A DNA stretch of 33,734 nt from positions 1 to 33,734 of the forward strand of contig JANYDF010000067.1 of assembly GCA_025359905.1 (NCBI GenBank), read 5' to 3'. Origin of the DNA: Rhodospirillales bacterium (GTDB lineage Bacteria > Pseudomonadota > Alphaproteobacteria > Acetobacterales > Acetobacteraceae). A program made the translations under genes and the position numbers. Of this stretch, positions 1 through 8,062 are shown in pieces; the stretch's first letter is position 1, and each line of letters begins with the position of its first letter. Under the pieces are notes generated by a model. The model searched no databases. It had not been told where the DNA came from and was given only the letters and a program-made list of their open reading frames with translations.

Positions 1-2
1 GC

Positions 3-743
3 TATCTGAGCGAAGTGACCGAGGAGAAGCGCAACCAGTTGCACCGTCAGCACGTCGCGACACTGCTGACGCTGGGCGAAATGGCCACCGGCATGGCGCA
101 TGAGCTGAACCAGCCGCTGACCAGCATCAGCTTTGCGGCACAGAACGTGGACTTTCTGCTTGGCCGCCAGCCGGCCGATGTGGCGAACGCGCAGGCCAAG
201 GTCCGCAAAATCATCAGCGAGGCGGGCCGCGCTTCCAAACTGGTCGAACACATGCGGGTGTTCGCCCGCAACGAACGCGGCGCGCTGGTCCGCGCGTCGT
301 GGCGCACCGCGCTGAATGCGGCAAGCGAAATCCTCAGCGCCAAGCTGCGCGGCTGTGTGCTGCACGATGAGGTTCCGGCCGGTCTGCCCGATGTGCTGGG
401 AGCGGCGATTCCGATGGAGCAGGTGCTGATCAACCTGATCGCCAACGCGGTGGACGCCTATGACGCTCAGCCGAACGCGGCGGTGCGCGATGTCACGGTC
501 AGTGCGTCGGTGCAGGGTGACGCGGTGCTGCTGCGCGTGTCCGACCACGCGGGCGGTATCCCCGAGGCGGCGCTGACGCGGGTGTTCGAGCCATTCTTCA
601 CCACCAAGGCGCCGGGCAAAGGTACCGGGCTGGGGCTGGCGCTGACCTTCGGCACGATCACCGAGATGGGCGGCACGATTACGGCATCCAACGCGAATGG
701 CGGAGCAGTGTTCGAAATCCAGCTGCCGATCGCCACGCAATGA
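3..743 (+). CDS. Sensor histidine kinase, C-terminal part (gene starts left of window)
   Basis: Kinase core of a two-component sensor. The reading frame is open to the left edge (codons from position 3 read YLSEVTEEKR, typical of the end of a PAS domain running into the dimerisation helix), so the gene is truncated by the window. Visible in order: H-box GEMATGMAHELNQPL with the phosphoacceptor His, N-box NLIANAVDAY, G1 box SDHAGGIP, F-box VFEPFFTTK, and G2 box GTGLGLAL. ATP binding and autophosphorylation should therefore be intact. The ELNQPL form of the H-box is common in DctB/FixL-like soluble or PAS-containing kinases. No receiver domain follows. An alcohol dehydrogenase gene begins 85 nt downstream on the same strand. 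The input signal cannot be judged because the sensor part is missing. Confidence 0.9.
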   Translation, partial: YLSEVTEEKRNQLHRQHVATLLTLGEMATGMAHELNQPLTSISFAAQNVDFLLGRQPADVANAQAKVRKIISEAGRASKLVEHMRVFARNERGALVRASWRTALNAASEILSAKLRGCVLHDEVPAGLPDVLGAAIPMEQVLINLIANAVDAYDAQPNAAVRDVTVSASVQGDAVLLRVSDHAGGIPEAALTRVFEPFFTTKAPGKGTGLGLALTFGTITEMGGTITASNANGGAVFEIQLPIATQ

Positions 744-828
744 CCGCGCGTGCGGCACTTGTGGGGCGGGGGCGAGCGGGGTAGGCCGCAATCCGCAGCG
801 AAGCAGCAGCATAGGGACTTTGATCGCC

Positions 829-1959
829 ATGAAAATCCGCGCCGCCGTTCTGGACCGCATGGGTGCGGCGATGCCGTATGCCGAGAGCAAGCCGCTGCGG
901 ATTGCCACCCTCGATCTGGCGCCGCCCGGACGCGGCGAGGTGCTGGTGAAGATCGCCGCCGCCGGGCTGTGCCATTCCGATCTGTCGGTGATCAACGGCG
1001 ACCGGCCGCGCCCGATGCCGATGGCGCTGGGCCACGAGGCGGCGGGCGTGATCGCCGAGGTCGGCGAGGACGTGCCCGATCTGGCGGTGGGCGATCATGT
1101 CATCATGGTATTCATGCCAAGCTGCGGCCATTGCGTGCCGTGTGCGGAGGGCCGCCCGGCGCTGTGCGAGCCGGGCGCTGCCGCCAATGGTGCCGGCACG
1201 CTGCTGTCTGGCCAGCGCCGGCTGACCTGCGAGGGCGTCACGGTGAACCATCATCTCGGCGTCTCGGCGTTCGCCGACTACGCGGTGATGTCGCGCCGCT
1301 CGGTGGTGAAGATCGACCGTGAATTGCCGCTGGCCGAAGCCGCCCTGTTCGGCTGCGCGGTGCTGACCGGGGTGGGGGCGGTGGTGAACACCGCGCGCTT
1401 GCAGCCGGGCCAGTCGGCTGCCGTGGTCGGGCTGGGCGGCGTCGGCCTCGCCTCGGTGCTGGGGGCCATCGCCTCGGGCGCGCGGCAGGTGGTGGCGGTG
1501 GATTTGTCGGACGACAAACTGGCGCTGGCGCGTGAGCTGGGCGCCAGCCACACGGTGAACGCCCGCGACCCGGACGCCGCCGAGCAGGTGCGCGCCGCGA
1601 CCGGCGGCGGGGTGGAGTTCGCTTTCGAGATGGCCGGGGCGGCGCGGGCCATGGAACTGGCGTTCAAGATCACCAAGCGCGGCGGCACCACCGTGACCGC
1701 CGGTCTGCCGCCGCCCACCGCCACGCTGGCGCTGCCGCTGGTGCAACTGGTGGCCGAAGAACGCAGCGTGAAGGGCAGCTACATCGGCACCTGCGTGCCC
1801 GCGCGCGACATTCCGCGCTACGTGGCGCTGTACCGCGCTGGGCGCTTGCCGGTGAACCGGCTGATGAGCGGCACGCTGGCGCTGGAGGACATCAACGCGG
1901 GCTTCGACCGGCTGCACGAAGGTAAGGCGGTGCGGCAGGTGATCGTGTTTCCGCAATAG
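829..1959 (+). CDS. Zinc-dependent alcohol dehydrogenase (MDR superfamily)
   Basis: Medium-chain NAD(P)-dependent dehydrogenase, 376 residues, the usual length for class I/III-like ADHs. Catalytic zinc ligands: C48 (GLCHSD), H69 with E70 (GHEAAG) and C176 (GCAVLTG). The structural zinc lobe is complete (C99, C102, C105, C113). Rossmann motif GLGGVG is at 201-206 and an acidic residue at the end of beta-2 (D225 in VVAVDLSDD) favours NAD over NADP. The ATG at 829 is chosen because homology starts there (MKIRAAVLDRMG); the frame stays open upstream but only as a shadow over the kinase gene. The ribosome site is weak (AGGGA about 12 nt upstream). Substrate unknown. Its position before an operon that shares an operator with a lactonase suggests oxidation of a hydroxy product, which is inference. 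Confidence 0.9.
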   Translation: MKIRAAVLDRMGAAMPYAESKPLRIATLDLAPPGRGEVLVKIAAAGLCHSDLSVINGDRPRPMPMALGHEAAGVIAEVGEDVPDLAVGDHVIMVFMPSCGHCVPCAEGRPALCEPGAAANGAGTLLSGQRRLTCEGVTVNHHLGVSAFADYAVMSRRSVVKIDRELPLAEAALFGCAVLTGVGAVVNTARLQPGQSAAVVGLGGVGLASVLGAIASGARQVVAVDLSDDKLALARELGASHTVNARDPDAAEQVRAATGGGVEFAFEMAGAARAMELAFKITKRGGTTVTAGLPPPTATLALPLVQLVAEERSVKGSYIGTCVPARDIPRYVALYRAGRLPVNRLMSGTLALEDINAGFDRLHEGKAVRQVIVFPQ

Positions 1960-2003
1960 GGCGGCGGTCCCCGCCCCTTGACGCCATACCGGGTGGGCGG
2001 CAA

Positions 2004-2040
2004 AGTTCAATCTGTCGATAGCTGTTCAGTCCGCTGAACA
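2004..2040 (+). promoter_or_regulatory. Two-part IclR-type operator upstream of the ABC operon
   Basis: Two inverted repeats lie 17 bp apart centre to centre: CAATC-TGTC-GATAG (2008-2021, one mismatch) and TGTTCAG-TCCG-CTGAACA (2023-2040, perfect 7-bp arms). The block begins with the 10-mer AGTTCAATCT (2004-2013). The same 10-mer, the same TTCAG-N4-CTGAAC palindrome and the same 11-nt distance between them recur, reversed, at 15785-15820 next to an IclR-family gene. It lies 115 nt before the ATG of the binding-protein gene, where a repressor or activator would be expected. Assignment to the IclR protein is inference. Confidence 0.75.
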
Positions 2041-2154
2041 TGCATGCGCGGCGGCAATAGACGGGTCTCACCACGGATCTGGTGTTGGTCATCGGCTGAC
2101 AAAGGCAATCAGGCTGCCGGCGCACTGCGTCCTGGGCAGCGAAAGGGGAGAAAC

Positions 2155-3327
2155 ATGAAGCTGTTCGGTAAAGCGGCAGTTCTGGCGGCCGTGCTCACCG
2201 CAGTGTGCGGCGGCGCGTTCGCGGCGGGCGTGGATGAGTTGCCGCCCGACGTGCAGCAGCGCCTGTACGACAAGGCGATGCTGGACCCGGCCCAGCCGGT
2301 CGCGGCCAGCGCGTACCGTGACTGGCACGCCAAGAAGTCCCCGCCGTGGACCATCGGCTACGCTAGTTCCTACGCCGGCAACACCTGGCGCGCGGCGGCC
2401 ATGGACCGGCTGCAGAACGAGATCATTCCCAAGTGGAAGAAGCTCGGCCTGATCAAGGACGTGGTGATCACCCAGTCCAACCTGAAGGATTCGACGCAGA
2501 TCCAACAGATGCGTCAGCTGGTCGATCAGGGCGTGGACGCCATCATCGTCTGCTGCTCGAACCCGACCGCGCTGAACCAGACGGTGAAATACGCCTATGA
2601 CAAGGGCGTGCCGACCTTCTCGTTCACCGGCTACCTGACCTCGCCGTACGCGGTGAACTCGTCGGTGAACTATCAGTTGGCGGGCTTCGACCTTGGCCAG
2701 TGGATTTCCAAGGAAATCGGCAACAAGGGCAACGTGCTGGTGGTCGAGGGCATCCCCGGCACCTCCGGCTCGGACAGCCAGGATCACGGCATCAAGGCGG
2801 GCATTGCCGCCAATAAGGACGTGAAGATCACCGGCGACGTGGCCGGCATGTGGACCGATCAGGTCGCCCAGGGCGAAGTGCAGAAGTGGCTTGCCACCCA
2901 CCCCGGCAAGCTCGACGGAATCGTTGTGCAGTCGGCCGCCGAACTGGGCGTGCTGCGCGCGCTGAAGCAGTCGGGCCGTGAGATGGTGCCGGTCACCATC
3001 GGCGGTGAGTTGGGCGCGCTGTGCTACTGGCGCAAGCACCCGAACTACGTCAGCGGCGCGTTCCATGTGTGGCCGCCGGGCGACGATATCGAGCTGACCT
3101 GGAACATCATGATGCGCACGCTGGAGGGCCAAGGCCCGAAGGTGCAGTCGGTCCTGGTTGACCCGATCAAGTTCGGCTTCGACGACGTGAAGAAGGCGCT
3201 GCCGGAAGATTGCAGCGAAGATTCGGACAAGTGGCTGAACGTTGGCCCGGCGAACTGGGGCAGCGATCCGGCTTATCTGAACAACTTCTTCCTGCATCCG
3301 GCCGATCCCGAAGCCTACAAGCCGTAA
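2155..3327 (+). CDS. Sugar-type ABC transporter periplasmic substrate-binding protein
   Basis: Exported ligand receptor, 390 residues, of the periplasmic binding protein type seen with ribose/monosaccharide importers (Peripla_BP_4-like). A Sec signal peptide spans about 1-23 (KLFGK, a hydrophobic stretch, then GGAFA). The mature part has the expected alternating pattern: IGYASSYAGNTWR, VDAIIVCCSNPTALNQ, VLVVEGIPGTSGSDSQDHG, LDGIVVQSAAELGVLRAL. The ATG at 2155 has a strong ribosome site (AGGGGAG, 4 nt upstream). It is first in a long operon behind the two-part operator at 2004-2040. The protein is somewhat longer than RbsB-like proteins (about 300), with an N-terminal segment (24-60) and a C-terminal tail containing two Cys. 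The ligand cannot be read from the sequence. Confidence 0.9.
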   Translation: MKLFGKAAVLAAVLTAVCGGAFAAGVDELPPDVQQRLYDKAMLDPAQPVAASAYRDWHAKKSPPWTIGYASSYAGNTWRAAAMDRLQNEIIPKWKKLGLIKDVVITQSNLKDSTQIQQMRQLVDQGVDAIIVCCSNPTALNQTVKYAYDKGVPTFSFTGYLTSPYAVNSSVNYQLAGFDLGQWISKEIGNKGNVLVVEGIPGTSGSDSQDHGIKAGIAANKDVKITGDVAGMWTDQVAQGEVQKWLATHPGKLDGIVVQSAAELGVLRALKQSGREMVPVTIGGELGALCYWRKHPNYVSGAFHVWPPGDDIELTWNIMMRTLEGQGPKVQSVLVDPIKFGFDDVKKALPEDCSEDSDKWLNVGPANWGSDPAYLNNFFLHPADPEAYKP

Positions 3328-3392
3328 CCGGCTCGCTGGCGGCGGCGGCGGGCGCAATGCCCGCCGCCGTTGCTGGCAAGGACATGCCGCGC

Positions 3393-5318
3393 ATGGCCAG
3401 CGACGCAATCATCACCGAACTGCCATCGCCGCCGGCGCATTCATCCGAAGCGCCGGCGGCGGCGGCTGGTGGCATCGCCGTGGTCGGCGCGCGCAAAGCC
3501 TTCGGCGTGACGCGTGCGCTGGACGGCTGCAATTTCAGCGCCTCATTGGGCGAAATCCACGCCATCGTCGGCGGCAACGGCTGCGGCAAGAGCACGCTGG
3601 CCAAAGTGCTGTCCGGCGTGCTGCCGCTGGATGCGGGTCAGGTTTCGGTGCTGGGCCACGCGCCGGGCACGCCATCCGAAGCCCGCGCCGCTGGCATCGC
3701 CACGGTGTTTCAGGAAGTTCTGGTCGCCGACGAATGCTCGGTCGCCGATAATCTATACTTGGGCGCCGATACCCTGTGGTCGCGCACACTGCCAGCCGCC
3801 GCCAAGGCCAAGGCGGCCGGGGCCCTGATGCGCGATCTGGCGGCGATGGACATCGACCCGGAGACGCTGGCGGGCACGCTGCCGCTCGGCGTCAAATCCT
3901 GGATCACCATTGGGCGCGCCTTGTTGCAAAATCCGCGCGTGCTGATCCTCGACGAATCCTCGGCAGCACTCGATCTGGACTCCACCGAACGGCTGTTCGC
4001 CAAGATGCGCGCCTTGCGCGACCGGGGTTCGGCGGTGCTGATCGTGACGCACCGTATCGCCGAACTGATCCGCATCAGCGACCGCGCCACCGTGCTGCGC
4101 GACGGGCGCGATGTCGGCGTGCTGGAAAAGCGCGACATCACCGAGCGCAACTTGCTGAGCTTGATGACCGGCAAGGCCGAGCCCGCGCATATCTCGATGG
4201 CCGCCGCCCAGGAAGTGCTGCACCACGACGTGCAGATGCGGGTGAAGGGCGTCACCATTTGGCCGCAGGCCAAGCCGGTGGACGCGGCGATCCACAAGGG
4301 CGAAATCCTCGGACTCGCCGGGCTGGACGGTCAGGGCCAGAGCGAATTCGCCCGCGTGCTGGCCGGCGTGATGCGCGCCGAGCAGGGCGCGCCGCAGATG
4401 CGTAACCGCGCCGGGCAGTTCGTGCCGGTGCGCACGCTGGAGGAAGCCACCGCCAACGGCATCGCCTACGTGTCCGGCGACCGCAAGCGCGAGGGCATCT
4501 TTGCCAATCTGAGCATTTTCGAAAACCTGCTGATGCCGCTGTACCGCCGCCGCTCGCGCGCCGGGGCGCTGGCGGTGATCGACTGGGCGGAATTGGCGAG
4601 CGTGTTCGACTGGGAAGTCGAAAAGCTCGCGGTGCGAATGGGCGAGCGGACCAACAAGATCACCTCGCTGTCCGGCGGCAATCAGCAAAAAGTGCTGATC
4701 GGCAGGGCGTTCGCGCTCAATCCCGATGTGCTGGTGCTGAACGACCCGGCGCGCGGCGTCGATGTCGGCGCGAAAGGCGAGTTGTACCGCCACCTGCGCG
4801 ACTTCGCCGCGCGCGGCAAGTCGGTGGTGTACATGTCCAGCGAAATCGAGGAATTCGTCGGCTTCTGCACCCGGGTGCTGGTGTTCCGCCACGGCAGCGT
4901 GTTCGCCGAAATGACCGGCCCGGCCATCGAGCCAGCGCGCATTCTGGAAGCCATGTTCGGCCAGACCCACGCTGCCGGCGTGTCCAAGCCGGTGGCAGCG
5001 GCGGCAACGGGCGCGCATGAGGCGGTGAAGATCGTCGAATTCGCCTTCCCCGATGAGCCGGACGGCGCTGCCGCCGATTTCGGCCGCAAGCCAAGCTGGG
5101 CGCCAGGACCGGAAATCGAGACGGCTTCGGAAGATGTGTTCGACCCGATGCCCGCCACCGCGCGGCTGCCGCAGCGCATCAAGGTGGTGGACTTCGACCC
5201 GCAGACGAACGCCGCCAGTCTGCGCGAGCGGATCGGCCCGATCAAAATCCGCGAATTCGGCAAGGACGGCGAGCCCGCCAAACCGGCGATCCGCATCGTC
5301 AAGTCGGACCGCGCATGA
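3393..5318 (+). CDS. Sugar ABC transporter ATP-binding protein (two ABC domains) with a motif-bearing C-terminal tail
   Basis: Tandem ATPase of an RbsA/MglA-like importer, 641 residues against about 500 for the family. Domain 1: Walker A GGNGCGKST (60-68), Walker B VLILDES with D187/E188, but a poor signature (LPLGVKSW). Domain 2: degenerate Walker A (GLDGQGQSE), good signature LSGGNQQ (about 426-432), and Walker B altered to VLVLNDPARGVD, so the usual Asp-Glu pair is Asn450-Asp451. After about residue 525 comes a 115-residue charged tail with repeated strands VKIVEF (545), IKVVDF (596), IKIREF (617) and IRIV near the end; similar motifs start the lactonase at 13200-14129. The start at 3393 is chosen for AAGGA 10 nt upstream; ATGs at 3357 and 3384 are alternatives. 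It overlaps the next gene by ATGA. Confidence 0.9.
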   Translation: MASDAIITELPSPPAHSSEAPAAAAGGIAVVGARKAFGVTRALDGCNFSASLGEIHAIVGGNGCGKSTLAKVLSGVLPLDAGQVSVLGHAPGTPSEARAAGIATVFQEVLVADECSVADNLYLGADTLWSRTLPAAAKAKAAGALMRDLAAMDIDPETLAGTLPLGVKSWITIGRALLQNPRVLILDESSAALDLDSTERLFAKMRALRDRGSAVLIVTHRIAELIRISDRATVLRDGRDVGVLEKRDITERNLLSLMTGKAEPAHISMAAAQEVLHHDVQMRVKGVTIWPQAKPVDAAIHKGEILGLAGLDGQGQSEFARVLAGVMRAEQGAPQMRNRAGQFVPVRTLEEATANGIAYVSGDRKREGIFANLSIFENLLMPLYRRRSRAGALAVIDWAELASVFDWEVEKLAVRMGERTNKITSLSGGNQQKVLIGRAFALNPDVLVLNDPARGVDVGAKGELYRHLRDFAARGKSVVYMSSEIEEFVGFCTRVLVFRHGSVFAEMTGPAIEPARILEAMFGQTHAAGVSKPVAAAATGAHEAVKIVEFAFPDEPDGAAADFGRKPSWAPGPEIETASEDVFDPMPATARLPQRIKVVDFDPQTNAASLRERIGPIKIREFGKDGEPAKPAIRIVKSDRA

Positions 5319-6667
5319 GCGGCACCGTCGCCGCCCCGCGCGCCTCGGCGTCCAGCGCCTATTTGCTGGTGCCGATTCTGCTGTTCTTCGTGCTGCTGAT
5401 CGTCGCCGTGCTGCGCAGCCCGCATCTGATCACCAGTGCCGGCATCGGCAGCGCGGTCATTGTCGCGGCCCCCTTGGTGTTGGCCACCTTCGCGCTGATG
5501 GCGATTGCCATTGCCGGGCGCGGCAGCGTGGATTTGTCGGTGGGCCCGCTGATCGGCTTCATCAACGTGGTGCTGGTGCAGTTGTTCGGCGCGGACGTGA
5601 TTTCCGCCCCGCTGGAATTCTTCGCCACCGCCATCGGCCTCGGCCTCGCCTACCAATTGGTGATGGGGCTGATCATCGTGTTTATCCGGGTGCAGCCGAT
5701 CATCGTGTCGCTGTCCGGCTATCTGGCGCTGTCCGGCATCAATCTGGTGATCATGCAGCGCCCTGGCGGCACCGCGCCCGATTGGATGCTGCCGTGGGGG
5801 GCGGGCACCTCGATCTGGTCGCCGGTGCTGGCGTTGCTGGTGATCGCCACCGGGGCGTGGCTGCTGTTCGCGCGCACCGCGTTCTTCGGCCATCTGCGGC
5901 TGATGGGGTCGGACGAGCGGGCGGCCTACACGGCGGGCGTGCATATCGGCATCGTGCGGATCGGCGCGCATCTGATCGCGGGGGTGTACGCGGCGCTGGC
6001 CGCCATCGCCTACACCGCGCTGATCAGTTCCGGCGACCCGACGCAGGGCACCACCTACACGCTGATCTCAGTGACGGCGCTGGTGCTGGGCGGCACCAGT
6101 CTGGCGGGCGGGCGCGGCGGGGCGATCGGCTCGCTGCTTGGCGCGCTAAACATCTATTTGATCACCTACGTGCTGGCGACGTTCAGCTTCGGCGACGTGC
6201 AGAGCTTCGTCACCGATCTGGCGTACGGCACCATTTTGGTGTGCTCGCTGCTGCTGACGGTGGCGCTGCCGCGTTTGCAAAGCACGCTGCGCCATGTCTC
6301 GCCGCTGCTGTTCTTCATCCTGCTGTTCATTGTGGCGTTCGGCGTGATCCTGCACGCCACCTACGACTACGGCGTGCCATCGGGTGCTGCCCAAGCGGTG
6401 GCGCCTGCCACGTTCCTGTTCGAGGACGCAGCGCCGCGCGCCGCCGCCGCCATGCCGATGCTGGCGCATCCGGTGGCATTGGCCACCGTACTGCTGGTGG
6501 CGTTGCTGGCGGTGCTGCGCTGGGCGATTGCGCAGGCGCGCACCCGCAGCCTGTCGCCGCTGGTCTATCTGGTGGTCGGCGCGGCGGCAGTGCTGGCGGT
6601 GTATCTGCTCGCGCGGCCCGCACAATCCGATGTCATGGCGCCGGCCGTCACGCAGGGGGTGAAGTGA
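5315..6667 (+). CDS. Sugar-type ABC transporter permease 1, extended at the C terminus
   Basis: Inner-membrane permease of the branched-chain/ribose type (BPD_transp_2). The core (about 1-325) carries the family landmarks: GRGSVDLSVGPLIGFINV near 65-85 and the loop LVLGGTSLAGGRGGAIGSLLGAL near 245-270 that contacts the ATPase. The protein has 450 residues where RbsC-like permeases have about 320-350. The surplus is a C-terminal block with three further hydrophobic segments (SPLLFFILLFIVAFGVIL; VALATVLLVALLAVL; PLVYLVVGAAAVLAVYLLA). The start overlaps the ATPase stop (ATGA) and its stop overlaps the next start (TGATG), so translation is probably coupled. It pairs with permease 2 to form a heterodimeric channel. 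Confidence 0.88.
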   Translation: MSGTVAAPRASASSAYLLVPILLFFVLLIVAVLRSPHLITSAGIGSAVIVAAPLVLATFALMAIAIAGRGSVDLSVGPLIGFINVVLVQLFGADVISAPLEFFATAIGLGLAYQLVMGLIIVFIRVQPIIVSLSGYLALSGINLVIMQRPGGTAPDWMLPWGAGTSIWSPVLALLVIATGAWLLFARTAFFGHLRLMGSDERAAYTAGVHIGIVRIGAHLIAGVYAALAAIAYTALISSGDPTQGTTYTLISVTALVLGGTSLAGGRGGAIGSLLGALNIYLITYVLATFSFGDVQSFVTDLAYGTILVCSLLLTVALPRLQSTLRHVSPLLFFILLFIVAFGVILHATYDYGVPSGAAQAVAPATFLFEDAAPRAAAAMPMLAHPVALATVLLVALLAVLRWAIAQARTRSLSPLVYLVVGAAAVLAVYLLARPAQSDVMAPAVTQGVK

Positions 6668-8019
6668 TGCGCACCCTGCCATTGCTGCGCTGGATCGGCC
6701 TTGGCGTGGCGCTGCTGATCGCCGCGATCAGTTTCGGGCTGGGGTTGTGGCAGAATCTGCCTGCACAGCAGGCCATGTTCTACGCCGCCGCCACCTTCGC
6801 CGCCGTTGCCTGGGGCTGGCACCACTACGCGGTGCGGCCGGGCGAGCATGCGGCGGCGAGCGGCGGCGAACCCAGCGGCCCGCGCGGTGAGGTCTGGCGG
6901 CGCTACCGGGCGGCGATTATTGCGGGCGGGTTGATCATCGCCGCCTTCCTGATCGCCTCGGCGGCGATGGACGGCTTCTTCACTTGGCTGAACATCATCG
7001 CATGCCTGGTATTGGTGGCGCTGATCTTCCTTTCGGTTGGGCTGAGCGGCCTGATCGTGGCCAACCGCAGCGCATTCATCGGGCTTATCGTGCTGGGCGG
7101 GCTGTTCTTGCTGGGTGCGTTGAAGGTCGATGGCTTTGCGTCCGGCGCCAACCTGAAATCCATGCTGGTGTTCGCGTCGTTTCTTGGGCTGGCTTGCGTC
7201 GGGCAGACCTTGGTGGCGCTGCTCGGCGGGCTGGACTTGTCGATCCCGTTCGTCATTGGCTCGGCCAATGTCGGGCTGCTTTATATCATTGGCCTTGGCG
7301 TGCCTCCGGTGATCGCCATCATCCTGATCCTGCTGCTCGGCGCACTGGTCGGGCTAATCAACGGCATCCTGAGCTTCCGCTTGCAAGGTCAGGCGCTGAT
7401 CCTGACGCTCGGTATCGGCTTCGCGGTATCCGGCGGCACCCAGATTCTCACCAGCATCGGCAGCAAGTTCGCTGGCAACGTGTTCGGGCAAGTGCCCGAC
7501 TGGCTGAAGAACCTTGCCGCGATGAACGGCAATACCTTCGGACTGAACGTGCCGCCGGTGATCCTGATCTGGGGCGCGGTGGCGATCCTGATGATCCTCG
7601 GGATGAAGAACACCGTGTACGGCCGCTACCTGTACGCGCTCGGCGGCAACCGCACCTCGGCGGCGCGGCTGTCGATTTCCGAGCGGCGCTACTGGATCGG
7701 CGTCTACACCATCAGCGGCGCGGTCTCGGCCCTCACCGGGGCGCTGCTGCTGGGCTGGAGCGGCGGCGGCTTCATCGGGGTCGGCCAGCCGTATCTGTTC
7801 ATGACGCTGGCTGCCGTGGTGATCGGCGGCACTTCATTGCTTGGCGGCAATGGCGGTTACGGCTTCACCGTGATCGGCGTGCTGGTGCTACAGGTGCTGA
7901 CCTCGTTCCTGGTCGGCATTGGGCTGACCTATGAGTGGCAGCAATTCATCTTTGGCCTGCTGATCCTGCCGATGGTGGCGCTGTACGCGCGCTCGCCGCA
8001 CATCCGAACCCAGATCTGA
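6667..8019 (+). CDS. Sugar-type ABC transporter permease 2, extended at the N terminus
   Basis: Second BPD_transp_2 permease, 450 residues. The N-terminal 120 residues add three hydrophobic segments (WIGLGVALLIAAISFGLGLW; MFYAAATFAAVAWGW; AAIIAGGLIIAAFLIASAA) before the conserved core, mirroring the C-terminal extension of permease 1. Core landmarks: TLVALLGGLDLSIPFVIGSANV, the loop GRYLYALGGNRTSAARLSI and VVIGGTSLLGGNGGYGFTVIGVLVLQVL. The ATG at 6667 overlaps the preceding TGA by one base, and in-frame homology begins here; the frame is open far upstream only as a shadow of permease 1. The two permeases and the double ATPase fit a complete importer. Confidence 0.88.
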   Translation: MRTLPLLRWIGLGVALLIAAISFGLGLWQNLPAQQAMFYAAATFAAVAWGWHHYAVRPGEHAAASGGEPSGPRGEVWRRYRAAIIAGGLIIAAFLIASAAMDGFFTWLNIIACLVLVALIFLSVGLSGLIVANRSAFIGLIVLGGLFLLGALKVDGFASGANLKSMLVFASFLGLACVGQTLVALLGGLDLSIPFVIGSANVGLLYIIGLGVPPVIAIILILLLGALVGLINGILSFRLQGQALILTLGIGFAVSGGTQILTSIGSKFAGNVFGQVPDWLKNLAAMNGNTFGLNVPPVILIWGAVAILMILGMKNTVYGRYLYALGGNRTSAARLSISERRYWIGVYTISGAVSALTGALLLGWSGGGFIGVGQPYLFMTLAAVVIGGTSLLGGNGGYGFTVIGVLVLQVLTSFLVGIGLTYEWQQFIFGLLILPMVALYARSPHIRTQI

Positions 8020-8062
8020 CCCATGGTAGCGACCGACATGACCCACGTAACGGAGGCGTCCG

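Noticed and set aside
4682-5971. Several long His/Arg/Gln-rich minus-strand frames (e.g. 4682-5971, 8697-10241, 10819-11841, 24229-25986)
   Set aside because: They are reverse-strand shadows of well-supported genes, produced by high-GC codon bias; composition is unlike real proteins.
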